Source of the DNA: Balneolaceae bacterium
GTDB lineage: Bacteria; Bacteroidota; Rhodothermia; Balneolales; Balneolaceae
Assembly: GCA_017795005.1 (NCBI GenBank)
Contig: CP051242.1
Span: 2,628,976-2,692,975 of the forward strand
DNA length: 64,000 nucleotides
Direction: 5' to 3'
Made by a program: the position numbers and the translations under genes
Shown: positions 43,933-54,251 of the stretch, in pieces
Numbering within the stretch: the first letter of the stretch is position 1
Layout: every line of letters starts with the position of its first letter
The notes under the pieces: model-generated
What the model was told of the DNA's origin: nothing
What the model saw: only the letters and a program-made list of their open reading frames with translations
Databases searched by the model: none

Positions 43933-46900
43933 CAATCCTGATGTTGAATCGGATATCGTGATTTGTTCTTGTCGGCAGGTTATTAGACTCGATTCTGCTG
44001 AGAGTATATTCAAAATTAGAAGATATATTCCTTGAAATCTGATAACCTAATGTAAACGATCCGTTCATTCTTATTCTTTCCGTAGTTCGTTTTGTCTCCC
44101 TGCTGTCTTTAATTGCCTGACTAATCGTTGGTAAATCGTCTTCGTTTCTTAGCGCATTGTTTAAATCAGTATCTAGCTTAAAGCTATTTTCTATATCACT
44201 ATCAAAACTCCCTCGAATACTCATATCAATATTATTTTTGATTTTAGGGAGGAATGAGATACGTACATTTCGGAAGGTATAATTAACCCCAAAATCGACC
44301 CCCCTTGTCAACGTTTCTGTTACTCTGTTACTATTAATGGCAAATGCCGAAATATTACTTCGATCGTATCCAAGCTCGGTTCTCAAGTTGGATTTCCAGG
44401 TTACATTCAGTTTTGCTAAAGGTGAAAAACGTTGTTCAACCCGAATTGTAGTTGGTTCATATAATCCACGGTTGTCAATCAGAGAGAAATCTCCTAAAGA
44501 TTTTCCGGGTTGTTCACCGGTTACAGCATTTAAGCTCCAATCTACCCGATAACTACCACGGTAAGAATGAGATAAGGTAGCCGTATTCATTCTCTTACCA
44601 AGAAAAGGAATAAATTTATGAAACTGAGTCCAGTTAATTCTCCACTGAGGTAGTGGGAAAGCAAGAAAACCCTTTGCTCCCAGACCATCACTTTCTCCTC
44701 CTAAATAAGCTCTTCTAAAGTCATCCTGAAGAGTTCCTCTGTTTAACACGCTTCTACCGTCATTATTACCCAATGAATCTTTAAGTACTGAACTCCCTTC
44801 GACAATATCCTCATATGCAGTTTCAAGTTGACGCCTCAAAAGATCCTCGTAACCCTCACCAAACACCCAAACAGAAGTATTATAACTCCCGGATTCCGTA
44901 GTTGTTGATGAATATGATCCGTTTGTTGCAGCGATTATATTTTCCGTTTTATTACTGGAAATGGCAAGCGTCCAGTCTAAATCGACGGTAATATTTTGAA
45001 ATGGGGTTATTCTTGTACTTGCAGAAAATTGATCAGAATACCGATTGTTAGCGGGAAACCGAATCTCACTAGTACCATTTACATTACCAACTAATTGCTC
45101 TCTGGGTATCCTTTCTTTCAACCCTGTTCGATACCCAAACGGTGGTGAATAGTTTTCAGAACCGGGACTGTTAAAAGCATAATATATTTGAGATGAACCA
45201 CTATAACCGGGCTGACTTCCACTTTTATTCCTTTTATAACTTGCGGAAATATCTTTCATACTAAATACTGCTAAAAATACTTTTCTACCCAGGTACCTCA
45301 AATCTTTAAGTAATTCAGGTTGTGGTGCCGGAGATCGTAAACTATCGGGTACTGTCTCTGCTTCTTTCCTTCTCGCTTCTCTTTCGGATTTTCTGGTAGA
45401 TGTTTCCTGTTTATCTGATTCCTTGATTTTTGTAAAGAAGCCGATCTTATTAAAAATCCGATCTGTATTTAGTCTGACGGTATTATCAAGTTGAAAACTA
45501 TTACTAACACTAGCACCAAGGTTAGAACCACGCGGACTATTATTCCACTGATATCCACCACCGTAAGAAGCGGAATAAGTCAACCAGTTAAGTCCGTTTA
45601 TTTTCGTTAAATCCGGGCGCCAGGAAGCTGTATAACGTTCTGAATAGGTTGATCTTCTTGCCGTCAAACTATCGGATGTGATCCCTTTGATAACTTCGAA
45701 GGAAGGGATAACCTCAAATGAAGAACTATCAACTCCGGTAATATTTCTATCTCTGATTCCGGCACTTGATAGGTCAAAACTTGTGCTTGTGTTAAAAGAA
45801 ATCGGGATTGAAGGAGTAAGAGAGTAATTCAGTGAAAAATTATTCTGATTGGTAAATGCGTGTTGTTGATTTAATGCGAGAGTAGAGCCGGGATCGGTTA
45901 AGTTTCTTCTTCTGTCTTCACTATAACGTCTGGAAAATGTAGTAGAGGTAGATATTGATGAAGGCAGATAACCTAATCTTAATCCTGATAACACTTTTGC
46001 AATAGGTATGTTTTCTGTAAATCCAAAAGGACGAAACAGTTTTACTCTTCTAAGTCTTAAGTTGTATTGAACTGAGGCTTTATAATCCCATTTATTCTGA
46101 AAAATCAGCTGAGGGTTTTTGGAAAATCCTTTGTTATACACATAACTCAAACGTAGATTATCAATGGTATACTGAGCAAGCTTACTTTTGGACCCTGTCT
46201 TGGAAATATTTGACATGTTGAATGAGAAGTTCTCACTAACCGTCTGTATATCATTGATCTTATCGTCTATTATTTCTCTCTTTTCGCTATTAGATAAATC
46301 CTCATCGGAATTTATACGATCCTGAAAATCCGTAAGTCTGATATCTCCCTGATCTGGCAAATATTTAGGTGTTTGAGTATTTCTACGGGTTGATATACTC
46401 ACTGGGAAATTCCACCCATATCGGTCCGGGACTAGTTTATGCAAATTAATTGTCGAACTAAGACCATATCCAATTTGATCAGTTACTGAACGTTGCCCAA
46501 GCCGCGAATCCAATCCTCCAAACCCATTTGTTCTTCTGGTTAGATTTGCATTTACCGTAGCAAAATCAGCTAGTTTTACAGATGATTTTGCATTAGCAGC
46601 CCAACCGAACTCATTATCAAAACCTGAAACGCGAAGCTCATTAACCCAGAACTCGGCATCCAAACTAGCAATACCTTGAGAAGAGCCTCCGACTTCAAAT
46701 GGGTTTCTAATTCCCAACCCAATTTCAGAGACTCTGTCTAATGAAGGATTTCCTTTAATAGCCAAAACTGCTCCATCAACTACCTCATCGCCTCCCAATC
46801 GTTGTAACAGTGAAGGATCATCATACAACTCCGTTGGATCCGCTCCATTAGCATCCCTTTCCTGCTTCAACACATTAAAAGCAGAAATAATAATGTTCAT

Positions 46901-49900
46901 ACTGTTTTCATCATATCGCCAGATTTCCTGTGCTTCTTCTTCTAAACGGCCACGGTCATTTATATCGTAGCTGAAGTTTCTGGGCTGTGAAGGAGTTACC
47001 GGTTGTCGATATTCATAGAAGTTATTTTCGAGATCGCTTCCAAAACGAACTACTAGCTCTGCATCTCCTGTATTCTCAAAACCCTCACCATGCACAAACA
47101 TCCTTACGTTGGAGTAATTCAATAAATTCAGATTTCCGGGATATACTCTTTTTACCATATGTATTTCCTGAGGACCAAGATTTTCAACACTTAACACCAA
47201 AGATTGTTCATTTTGCAAAGCCTGAACCTGAGCTCCTCGATTTAATGCCCGGATGGAACCATCTGGCTGACGATATGGAAATGGCTCACGACTCGCATTT
47301 TCTTCGATATTGATGGTTGAAATTTTGAAATTGTCCTGATTTGCAGGTGATTCGGTAAGCTCTGTTACTTTTCTCCATTGACTTCCAATAAATTCAAAAG
47401 TGGCAAACCGAAGAGTAAAAGGTCTCTCATACCCTGACATCCATAAACGCATATAGGATATGTTTTGGAAGTTATCTACTTCACCAAATTTTCTTTTGAA
47501 ATCACTGATCGGTAAGCGAACCAAATACCATGATCTACTTTCATCAATATCAACCTTATCAACAATATAACTTCCTTCAGCTCCTATCTGTAGATTTTGC
47601 CGATCTGCAGGGTTAAAATTGATTTCATACTGGTAATACGAATTAGACTGCTCAATAGAAGAAGAACTTACCAAACCTTCTGTATCAGGTTTTAAAGTGA
47701 TTGCGGTCTTATCACTATTGGTTGAGCTTTCAGGGGTATTTCCATCATGATAGCCCAGCATTCTGTGAAAGCGCTCATTTAGGTTTAACTCTCTAACCTT
47801 CGATTCTCCGTAATATACATAATCATCATTTGAAGGATCCGCTTCAACCTGCTGAGCCATCTCGCTCCCTTCCCCATAAGAATCCCGAATTGACTGAATA
47901 AATTCTGCGAATAGAGTTCCTTCATCTCTTTCTTCTGCACCCTGAGTTCCCGGGTTTGGAGCGCCATCCAAACCGACATCTTCCAATTGTCTATTCGAAT
48001 TTGAAAACTGACCCAAAGGAACCGGTGGAGATGGAGGTATATACGAACGGGGATCTCCTTCAGGATCATCTTCCGTTAAATTATTTAACACAGTAGATAA
48101 TCCGTCTTCGGTGTTCAGCCTTACATTTGGAACGATATCCTCTGATAAGATTCCTAAATCCAGATAAATTTTACCTTCATAGAAAGACTCCTGTCCTGTA
48201 GGATCCTGCCCACCAGGTAATACGGGTTGCACCCAGAATTCAAGAAATTCGATATTATTCTGCACCAAATCTTCCTGTCCCGGTGGTATAACAGCAGTCA
48301 TTCCACCCCATGTTCTTTCCGGTTCGTCTTCCAACAACGTTTTTAAATCACGGTTATAATTATAAGGCCCCCTTTGGTTTGGGTTATAGTATATATCCAT
48401 TGGAGTAAGTTGAGCATCACTGGCATTTACAATCTCTCTCCCTCTGAACACTTCATCCACTCTTATTGGTCTCGATTCTTCCGTTATTATCGCATTTCTA
48501 ATTGACTGGATATTTCTGGGGATAGAATACCACGAAAACTGAGAGCGTAAATCTGATCGTGCTTTTCTGTCACTTAAAGATTGTGGTGGTGAAAAATCCG
48601 GGTCCTGAAAGTAGGTTTCATCACTAGAATAACCCGGAACTGCTCCGGGAGCCGCGGCAAGGTTCCATCTTGTAGGGTTTACAAAACTAATACTGTATTC
48701 AGCTCCTTCAAAATCATCAATAAAAACAAGCCCGTTTTCTTCATCTCTGTACAGATCACCCTTATCAATCGCTTCCTGTACCGCATTTGTTTGAGCCACC
48801 CCCGGTCGGATCTGAGCAAATTCACCTGTAAAAGTAAAGTTTGAAGGAGCCCGAGTTTGTAGAAGTGGTATTTTATCGATGAACCTTGTTAACCAGGGAG
48901 TATCGAATTGAGCTGATCCATCAAAGCCAAGCACAGTGTTATTAATGGGTTCATTTCCAATCCTGATTTTATCAGACAAAGGCTGTTCAGACAACCTGAA
49001 AAAAGTACCTCCAAAATTAATATCCTCGTTTACTGTGTACTCAGCTCTAACCCCGGTAAAATTCTTTTGTCCAATTATACTAAACTGATTGTTTTCGTAC
49101 TCTACTTCAATCTCCTGTCCGGAAGCTAGGTATTTGTCATTAAGAATAGTAAGGCTCCCAAATGAATAATCTACTTCATAATCTACTTGTTCTGTCAGTT
49201 CCACATTATTGGCAAATACTTTAACCGAACCCTCAACTAATCCAAAGCCCAATGTAAAGGAACCTGATACACCACCACTGGAAACCCCCGAGATAGTATA
49301 ATTTCTATTTTTTGAGTTCTCTCTTGCGTCCGATTGCTTAAGGTCGTACAGCTCCGTAAAGGCATAGGTACTAATTACTGTATCAGATTGATTTTGCTCC
49401 ATCAAAATTTCAACAATCCGGTCTCCAAAAGGCTCTAAATAAGGAAACATTAGCCTTCCTGAACCTGCATCAAGTGTAATACCTGTAAAATCAATAATGT
49501 TATCAGCACCAATGGCTCCTTCCGAATCAACCCTGTCTAACCCTAAATCTTCTAATAAATCCTTATTTCTACCAGGAAGGGTAAAAATGGGTTGGTTTCC
49601 TCTTGTATCTGAAATCTGAAGTTCAAAGCCTTCCGGAGTTATACCAGAAACTCCAAGTGAATAGATATTCCTCATAGTAAGAGGCCAGGCGTTATCCTGA
49701 GTTGTCATTCCTCCAGGTCGGAGTAATTTTAAATACATTCTGTTCCCTTCGGTTGTATTTAATTCACCAACCTGAATAGGAGTCCCGTTTGCAGGATCTG
49801 TATAAACAAAAGCAACAGCTATCGCGTCGCCAGAGTTTATATTGGTTCTCATACTAATAAAACCCAGAGCCCTGTTAAAATTATAGTCTACTCCTTCTTC

Positions 49901-51184
49901 AAGTAGTTCAAAGCTTGCATCTACATATTCCTGAGAAGCAGCACCAAAATCATCATTCGTAGCTCCACTATTTGTAAGTCTTAGCGAATCCAGCCTTGCT
50001 TCATTATCAAATCTATCGAACTGATTTCCCGGTCTGCCACCGTTAACATTCACTCCAAAATCAAGTAGTGCAATTGCCTGTACTGCTTGGTCTCCTACAT
50101 TGGTTTCGCTTTTTCTTCGAATGTATACATATAACTCAGAAACCTGGTACGGTTGGAGGATATTTTGCGGATCTGCCAGAGATTCTTCAAATACATCTCT
50201 GTTATAAAAATCTAAAAAGAAGTTTCCTTCATCATAATCAGAAGGAGTTAGATCAATTTGTGTTTCCTGAGATCCACCCGTTATTTTTTGTGAGTTGTTT
50301 TTCCCTTTTTGTTGAGAAACCACCGAAGTGACTTTAAGCGGTCCAAGTTCAGAAACAGCTTTAATTCCGAACAAAGATTTACCGCCACTTACTAATGAGT
50401 TTCCGGTTTCCATTGAAACGTTTCCCATTTCAATGCTTTTGATAATTTCGTCTTCGTATCCTTTATAGACGATACTTAAGCGGTTTTCGAAATCAAACTG
50501 ACGTTCTGTATCCCAGTCAGTTGCAATGGTAAGTTTATCCCCTATTGTACCCTGAATATTAAGCTGCAAGTTTTGATTGAAGGTAGGATCAACCTGAGTT
50601 CGAAGATCAGGCGGTAGAGTTCCATCATCCAGTTTTTGGATGGAAGCTCCAACATTCATATTTGCAGAACCATTAACCCTTAGGTTAACTTCATTAGTGC
50701 CAAAGATTGTAGTAAACGCAGAGTTTTCTCCACCCGGCACACTGATTTTAAAATCCAATAACCCTCTTCCTTCTGACTCCTGTGATTTTGATTCTTCAAC
50801 TAGTAATAAACGGATATCTTGCTTTTGCTGTTTTTTCTTGAGTTCGGAATACTGATCAAAATCAACGATAGTTGGGAAATAGTAGTTACGACCGAATACT
50901 TTTTTTGAAATTCTGAAAGTCGATAATGTATCCCAACTTATGCTTGTATTTTCATACGATGGATTTGAACCATACAACCTGCTTCTTCTAACACCCGAAA
51001 GATTACTTATCCTGTTTTTGGGTTGATGATTATAAAATTTTATCCCTTTGAGTGAACTATCAGGTGTAGCTTCAACACTTAAAGAATCAGCATTATCCTG
51101 AGCACGGAGTGTACAGATTCCAACTATAACATTGCTCAGCAACGTCAACAGAAATAAATTAAGTAGCTTATAAAAAATACTCAC
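43916..51184 (-). CDS. sprA: Type IX secretion system translocon SprA
   Basis: A 2,422-residue outer-membrane protein, the size expected for SprA, the giant single-chain barrel through which type IX cargo leaves the cell. It begins with a signal-like N-terminus (MSIFYKLLNLFLLTLLSNVI), followed by repeated beta-strand-rich regions and segments such as GLVFIDDFEGAEYSISF and AEFWVNELRVSGFDN that are highly conserved in SprA. The C-terminal end (FRNVRISFLPKIK ... RFNIRIAIRSR) is strand-like. The T9SS sorting domain at 12447-13430 supplies a candidate cargo. Other gld/por genes are not in this window. Confidence 0.95.
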   Translation of the reverse strand: MSIFYKLLNLFLLTLLSNVIVGICTLRAQDNADSLSVEATPDSSLKGIKFYNHQPKNRISNLSGVRRSRLYGSNPSYENTSISWDTLSTFRISKKVFGRNYYFPTIVDFDQYSELKKKQQKQDIRLLLVEESKSQESEGRGLLDFKISVPGGENSAFTTIFGTNEVNLRVNGSANMNVGASIQKLDDGTLPPDLRTQVDPTFNQNLQLNIQGTIGDKLTIATDWDTERQFDFENRLSIVYKGYEDEIIKSIEMGNVSMETGNSLVSGGKSLFGIKAVSELGPLKVTSVVSQQKGKNNSQKITGGSQETQIDLTPSDYDEGNFFLDFYNRDVFEESLADPQNILQPYQVSELYVYIRRKSETNVGDQAVQAIALLDFGVNVNGGRPGNQFDRFDNEARLDSLRLTNSGATNDDFGAASQEYVDASFELLEEGVDYNFNRALGFISMRTNINSGDAIAVAFVYTDPANGTPIQVGELNTTEGNRMYLKLLRPGGMTTQDNAWPLTMRNIYSLGVSGITPEGFELQISDTRGNQPIFTLPGRNKDLLEDLGLDRVDSEGAIGADNIIDFTGITLDAGSGRLMFPYLEPFGDRIVEILMEQNQSDTVISTYAFTELYDLKQSDARENSKNRNYTISGVSSGGVSGSFTLGFGLVEGSVKVFANNVELTEQVDYEVDYSFGSLTILNDKYLASGQEIEVEYENNQFSIIGQKNFTGVRAEYTVNEDINFGGTFFRLSEQPLSDKIRIGNEPINNTVLGFDGSAQFDTPWLTRFIDKIPLLQTRAPSNFTFTGEFAQIRPGVAQTNAVQEAIDKGDLYRDEENGLVFIDDFEGAEYSISFVNPTRWNLAAAPGAVPGYSSDETYFQDPDFSPPQSLSDRKARSDLRSQFSWYSIPRNIQSIRNAIITEESRPIRVDEVFRGREIVNASDAQLTPMDIYYNPNQRGPYNYNRDLKTLLEDEPERTWGGMTAVIPPGQEDLVQNNIEFLEFWVQPVLPGGQDPTGQESFYEGKIYLDLGILSEDIVPNVRLNTEDGLSTVLNNLTEDDPEGDPRSYIPPSPPVPLGQFSNSNRQLEDVGLDGAPNPGTQGAEERDEGTLFAEFIQSIRDSYGEGSEMAQQVEADPSNDDYVYYGESKVRELNLNERFHRMLGYHDGNTPESSTNSDKTAITLKPDTEGLVSSSSIEQSNSYYQYEINFNPADRQNLQIGAEGSYIVDKVDIDESRSWYLVRLPISDFKRKFGEVDNFQNISYMRLWMSGYERPFTLRFATFEFIGSQWRKVTELTESPANQDNFKISTINIEENASREPFPYRQPDGSIRALNRGAQVQALQNEQSLVLSVENLGPQEIHMVKRVYPGNLNLLNYSNVRMFVHGEGFENTGDAELVVRFGSDLENNFYEYRQPVTPSQPRNFSYDINDRGRLEEEAQEIWRYDENSMNIIISAFNVLKQERDANGADPTELYDDPSLLQRLGGDEVVDGAVLAIKGNPSLDRVSEIGLGIRNPFEVGGSSQGIASLDAEFWVNELRVSGFDNEFGWAANAKSSVKLADFATVNANLTRRTNGFGGLDSRLGQRSVTDQIGYGLSSTINLHKLVPDRYGWNFPVSISTRRNTQTPKYLPDQGDIRLTDFQDRINSDEDLSNSEKREIIDDKINDIQTVSENFSFNMSNISKTGSKSKLAQYTIDNLRLSYVYNKGFSKNPQLIFQNKWDYKASVQYNLRLRRVKLFRPFGFTENIPIAKVLSGLRLGYLPSSISTSTTFSRRYSEDRRRNLTDPGSTLALNQQHAFTNQNNFSLNYSLTPSIPISFNTSTSFDLSSAGIRDRNITGVDSSSFEVIPSFEVIKGITSDSLTARRSTYSERYTASWRPDLTKINGLNWLTYSASYGGGYQWNNSPRGSNLGASVSNSFQLDNTVRLNTDRIFNKIGFFTKIKESDKQETSTRKSEREARRKEAETVPDSLRSPAPQPELLKDLRYLGRKVFLAVFSMKDISASYKRNKSGSQPGYSGSSQIYYAFNSPGSENYSPPFGYRTGLKERIPREQLVGNVNGTSEIRFPANNRYSDQFSASTRITPFQNITVDLDWTLAISSNKTENIIAATNGSYSSTTTESGSYNTSVWVFGEGYEDLLRRQLETAYEDIVEGSSVLKDSLGNNDGRSVLNRGTLQDDFRRAYLGGESDGLGAKGFLAFPLPQWRINWTQFHKFIPFLGKRMNTATLSHSYRGSYRVDWSLNAVTGEQPGKSLGDFSLIDNRGLYEPTTIRVEQRFSPLAKLNVTWKSNLRTELGYDRSNISAFAINSNRVTETLTRGVDFGVNYTFRNVRISFLPKIKNNIDMSIRGSFDSDIENSFKLDTDLNNALRNEDDLPTISQAIKDSRETKRTTERIRMNGSFTLGYQISRNISSNFEYTLSRIESNNLPTRTNHDIRFNIRIAIRSR

Positions 51185-51410
51185 CGAAGCTGTTTAAATT
51201 TCGGTTTTTGAATGTTTTAGTAGCTGTTTACGATAGGCTGATTTTCTGTAGTGATAGTTTTAGTACAAATGAGCACCGATAATACCATATATTTGAGTAT
51301 GTTGAAAGTGAAACGAGCCCTATTGAATCTGAATTTTTGTACTCCGAATTTCCCAATAAATACGATCTTAACTCATTATTAGTGTGCACAACTAGAAAGA
51401 ATTTTTAATA

Positions 51411-52850
51411 ATGAATTTCTGGAAAAATAAAATACAGCTCGATTTACTTAAAAGGCATGTTGGTCCCTTCCTGTTTTGCTTTTTTACATTGATGTTTTTG
51501 CTATTGATGCAGTTTTTAATTCTCCATGTAGATAAGCTGATCGGTAAAGATATTCCGGTGTTGATCATCATAGAACTAATACTTACCAACCTGGCTTACA
51601 TGGTTGTTCTGGCTGCGCCAATGGCTGTATTAGTGGCTACTTTGATGGCTTTTGGAAAGTTTTCAGAACTCAATGAACTCACAGCGCTTAGGTCGTCGGG
51701 AGTAAATCCTATATCTATTATGAAACCTGTTTTGATTGCTTCTACCATTATGTTTGTTGGACTAGTATGGTTTTCAAATAGTGTATTACCAGAAGCAAAC
51801 AACAAAGCCAGATCGCTTTTTATTGATATTAGACTAAAAAAACCCGGTTTTGAACTACAACCCAATGTATTCTATGATGGCATTGAAGGATATACCTTCC
51901 TTGTAAAGCACATAGATAATGAAACTGACAGCCTTTTTGATATCACTTTATTTCAAAATCCTACTAACGCACGGAACCGCGCATATATAAAAGCAGAAAG
52001 AGGGTTTCTAACCAGTGAAGGAACCCAGGGCTTAACCCTTTTTCTGGAAGATGGTGAAATGCTGCGCTACCTCACACGTTCCCGCGGAGCTGCATTAGAT
52101 AATCTGGAAAGAACGGTTTTTTCCAAATACCGGCTCTCTTTTGATCTTTCAGATCTGGCTTTTTCAAGATCTGATCCAAACCGAAGAAACAGAAGTGACC
52201 GCACTATGAGTATTCAGGCTATGGCCGTTGTAGTGGATACCTTAGAGAAAGAAATTAATGAATACGCTAAAGATTTGACGGTTTCCAGTAGCCTGACCTC
52301 TCTCGATCTTCTTGAAAGCAGTCCGGAACAAGTAAGAAGGTCTGTATATACCCGTTTTTCACCTGCAGACACTGCTACAAAGACTTTAGAGAGTTCTTTT
52401 CTGATCCTTAATGAAATTTCTGAGTCTTCATATCGCCAACGATTAACGAGTGTCAGCTCCAGCAGGCTGGAAGAGCATAAATCCAATTTTGAAAATACAA
52501 AGTCAAACATGCTCTGGCGTTTGAAAAGAGTGAATAAATTTTTGGTAGAAATCTATAAGAAGTTCTCAATTCCATTCGCCTGTATAGTATTTGTGTTGAT
52601 TGGCGCCCCTATTGGAATTATGACAAAACGTGGAAACTTCGGCTATGCTGCTATTATCAGTTCGGTAATCCTGACCATTTACTGGATTTCAATTATTCAG
52701 GGAGAGAAGCTTGCCGACCGACTTTTTATTACTCCATTCTGGGGTATGTGGAGCTTCAACATCGTTTTTTCTATTATTGGGATTATTATGATTATTCATC
52801 TGACTACCGAGTTATCGGTATCAAAGCTTTGGAAAAAGAGCAGTGATTAA
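51411..52850 (+). CDS. LptF/LptG family lipopolysaccharide-export permease
   Basis: A 479-residue permease with three N-terminal helices (about residues 17-115), a large periplasmic domain (about 130-370) with an extended Ser/Arg-rich coiled insert, and three C-terminal helices (about 385-465: FACIVFVLIGAPIGIMTKRG). LptF and LptG form the membrane part of the LptB2FG exporter that moves LPS to the outer membrane. It is about 110 residues longer than E. coli LptF/G. It is cotranscribed with, and overlaps, the next permease. Which of the two is LptF cannot be decided here. Confidence 0.9.
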   Translation: MNFWKNKIQLDLLKRHVGPFLFCFFTLMFLLLMQFLILHVDKLIGKDIPVLIIIELILTNLAYMVVLAAPMAVLVATLMAFGKFSELNELTALRSSGVNPISIMKPVLIASTIMFVGLVWFSNSVLPEANNKARSLFIDIRLKKPGFELQPNVFYDGIEGYTFLVKHIDNETDSLFDITLFQNPTNARNRAYIKAERGFLTSEGTQGLTLFLEDGEMLRYLTRSRGAALDNLERTVFSKYRLSFDLSDLAFSRSDPNRRNRSDRTMSIQAMAVVVDTLEKEINEYAKDLTVSSSLTSLDLLESSPEQVRRSVYTRFSPADTATKTLESSFLILNEISESSYRQRLTSVSSSRLEEHKSNFENTKSNMLWRLKRVNKFLVEIYKKFSIPFACIVFVLIGAPIGIMTKRGNFGYAAIISSVILTIYWISIIQGEKLADRLFITPFWGMWSFNIVFSIIGIIMIIHLTTELSVSKLWKKSSD

Positions 52851-53925
52851 ACACTTCGATAAATACGTTTTTTTCCGACTTCTTGGGATTACTTTCTTTG
52901 TGCTTCTGTTATTAATCTTCATTTTCATAATGATCGATTTTTCAGAGAACAGCGACGATTTCACAGACCGTGGCGCTACTTTGGCTGAAATCTGGGGAGA
53001 TTATTATCTGAATTACATCCCCGAGATGATTCGACTTGTTATTCCAGTTGCAGTGTTTTCAGCTTGCCTTTTTTTAACGGGACAGCTTTCCGAGAGATTA
53101 GAAATAACTGCACTTAAAGCTGCCGGAGTTAGTCTGTACAGGCTCCTCTTTCCCTATCTCGCATTTGCTATTGTTGCAGCTGGAACAATAAGTGTGCTCG
53201 ATGCCTATGTTATTCCTACGTCCAATAAAACCCGAATAGCGTTTGAAGAAGAATACATTAAACAGAAAAATGAGCGCATAGATCGCAATGATATTTACAG
53301 AGAGCTTTCCGAAAATACCATTCTGCAAATCAATTATTTTGATGACGACCAAAACACTGCTTACACCGTACGTTTATCAAAATTTGATAGCCTTAGATTA
53401 ACAAAGACGGTAACAGCAACCAATATGAGCTGGAGAGAAGACACCGAAAAATGGAGATTTATTTCCGTTCGCGAAAGAACCTACACGGATACCGGTTATG
53501 TAGAACAGTCAATGGCAGGAATGGACACCACACTTTCTATTCTTCCTCAGGATTTGTCCAGAACAACATCTGACGTGTACCAGCTAACGTATCCTGAAGC
53601 GCAACAATACATTGCTTCTATTGAGCGAAGTGGAGCCGGAGGAGTTAATATCCCAAAAGTCCATTATTACGGTCGTCTTGCTTATCCCCTATCAATTATT
53701 GTGGTAATAATAATTGGGTTTTCTGTAGCATCTGTTCGCCGCAGAGGAGGTAAAGGGCTTTATATCGCTTCCGGACTTGTGACCAGCTTTCTTTACCTGG
53801 CTTTTATGAAAATTGCTGAACCATTCGGAGCCCATGGAACTATAACTCCGGAAATTGCAGCTACCCTCCCTCATGCTTTCTTTTTTGTGATTGGGATTGG
53901 TCTTTTGATAAACGCCCGGAAATAA
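52843..53925 (+). CDS. LptF/LptG family lipopolysaccharide-export permease (partner)
   Basis: A 360-residue permease of the usual family length, with helices at about residues 10-30, 55-80, 98-120 and, at the C-terminus, 275-358. The periplasmic beta domain lies between. It starts at GTG 52843 and overlaps the previous gene by 8 bp. It should heterodimerise with the preceding product; the ATPase LptB and periplasmic LptC/A are not in the window. Confidence 0.9.
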   Translation: MIKHFDKYVFFRLLGITFFVLLLLIFIFIMIDFSENSDDFTDRGATLAEIWGDYYLNYIPEMIRLVIPVAVFSACLFLTGQLSERLEITALKAAGVSLYRLLFPYLAFAIVAAGTISVLDAYVIPTSNKTRIAFEEEYIKQKNERIDRNDIYRELSENTILQINYFDDDQNTAYTVRLSKFDSLRLTKTVTATNMSWREDTEKWRFISVRERTYTDTGYVEQSMAGMDTTLSILPQDLSRTTSDVYQLTYPEAQQYIASIERSGAGGVNIPKVHYYGRLAYPLSIIVVIIIGFSVASVRRRGGKGLYIASGLVTSFLYLAFMKIAEPFGAHGTITPEIAATLPHAFFFVIGIGLLINARK

Positions 53926-53927
53926 AA

Positions 53928-54245
53928 TCAGGCTTCCGGTTGTGGTCCCCTATACATAGGAATTTCCACTTTCTCGCGGGTATTAATTACACCATGCTCA
54001 TCTTCATATCGCTTCACATTATCATTTAATGCAGTCGCTAATCTTTTAGCGTGGTCGGGAGTGAGGATCATACGTTTTGCAACTTTTGCCTTTGGAACGC
54101 CGGGCATTACTGCAATAAAATCCAGAATAAATTCTGAAGGCGAATGCGTAATCATTACCAGATTTGAATATGTACCGTTAGCTTCCTGTTCCGGGAGTTC
54201 AATTTCCATCTTTCCCGGGTTTCCTGTTTGATTATTCTGTGCCAT
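53928..54245 (-). CDS. DUF3467 domain protein
   Basis: A 105-residue protein: MEIELPEQEANGTYSNLVMI, FILDFIAVMPGVPKAKVAKR and MILTPDHAKRLATALNDNVKRYE are the DUF3467 landmarks. The family is widespread and small, with no known biochemical role. It is 6 bp downstream of the cysteine-synthase-like gene and probably cotranscribed with it; convergent with the LptF/G pair. Confidence 0.9.
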   Translation of the reverse strand: MAQNNQTGNPGKMEIELPEQEANGTYSNLVMITHSPSEFILDFIAVMPGVPKAKVAKRMILTPDHAKRLATALNDNVKRYEDEHGVINTREKVEIPMYRGPQPEA

Positions 54246-54251
54246 AATTTA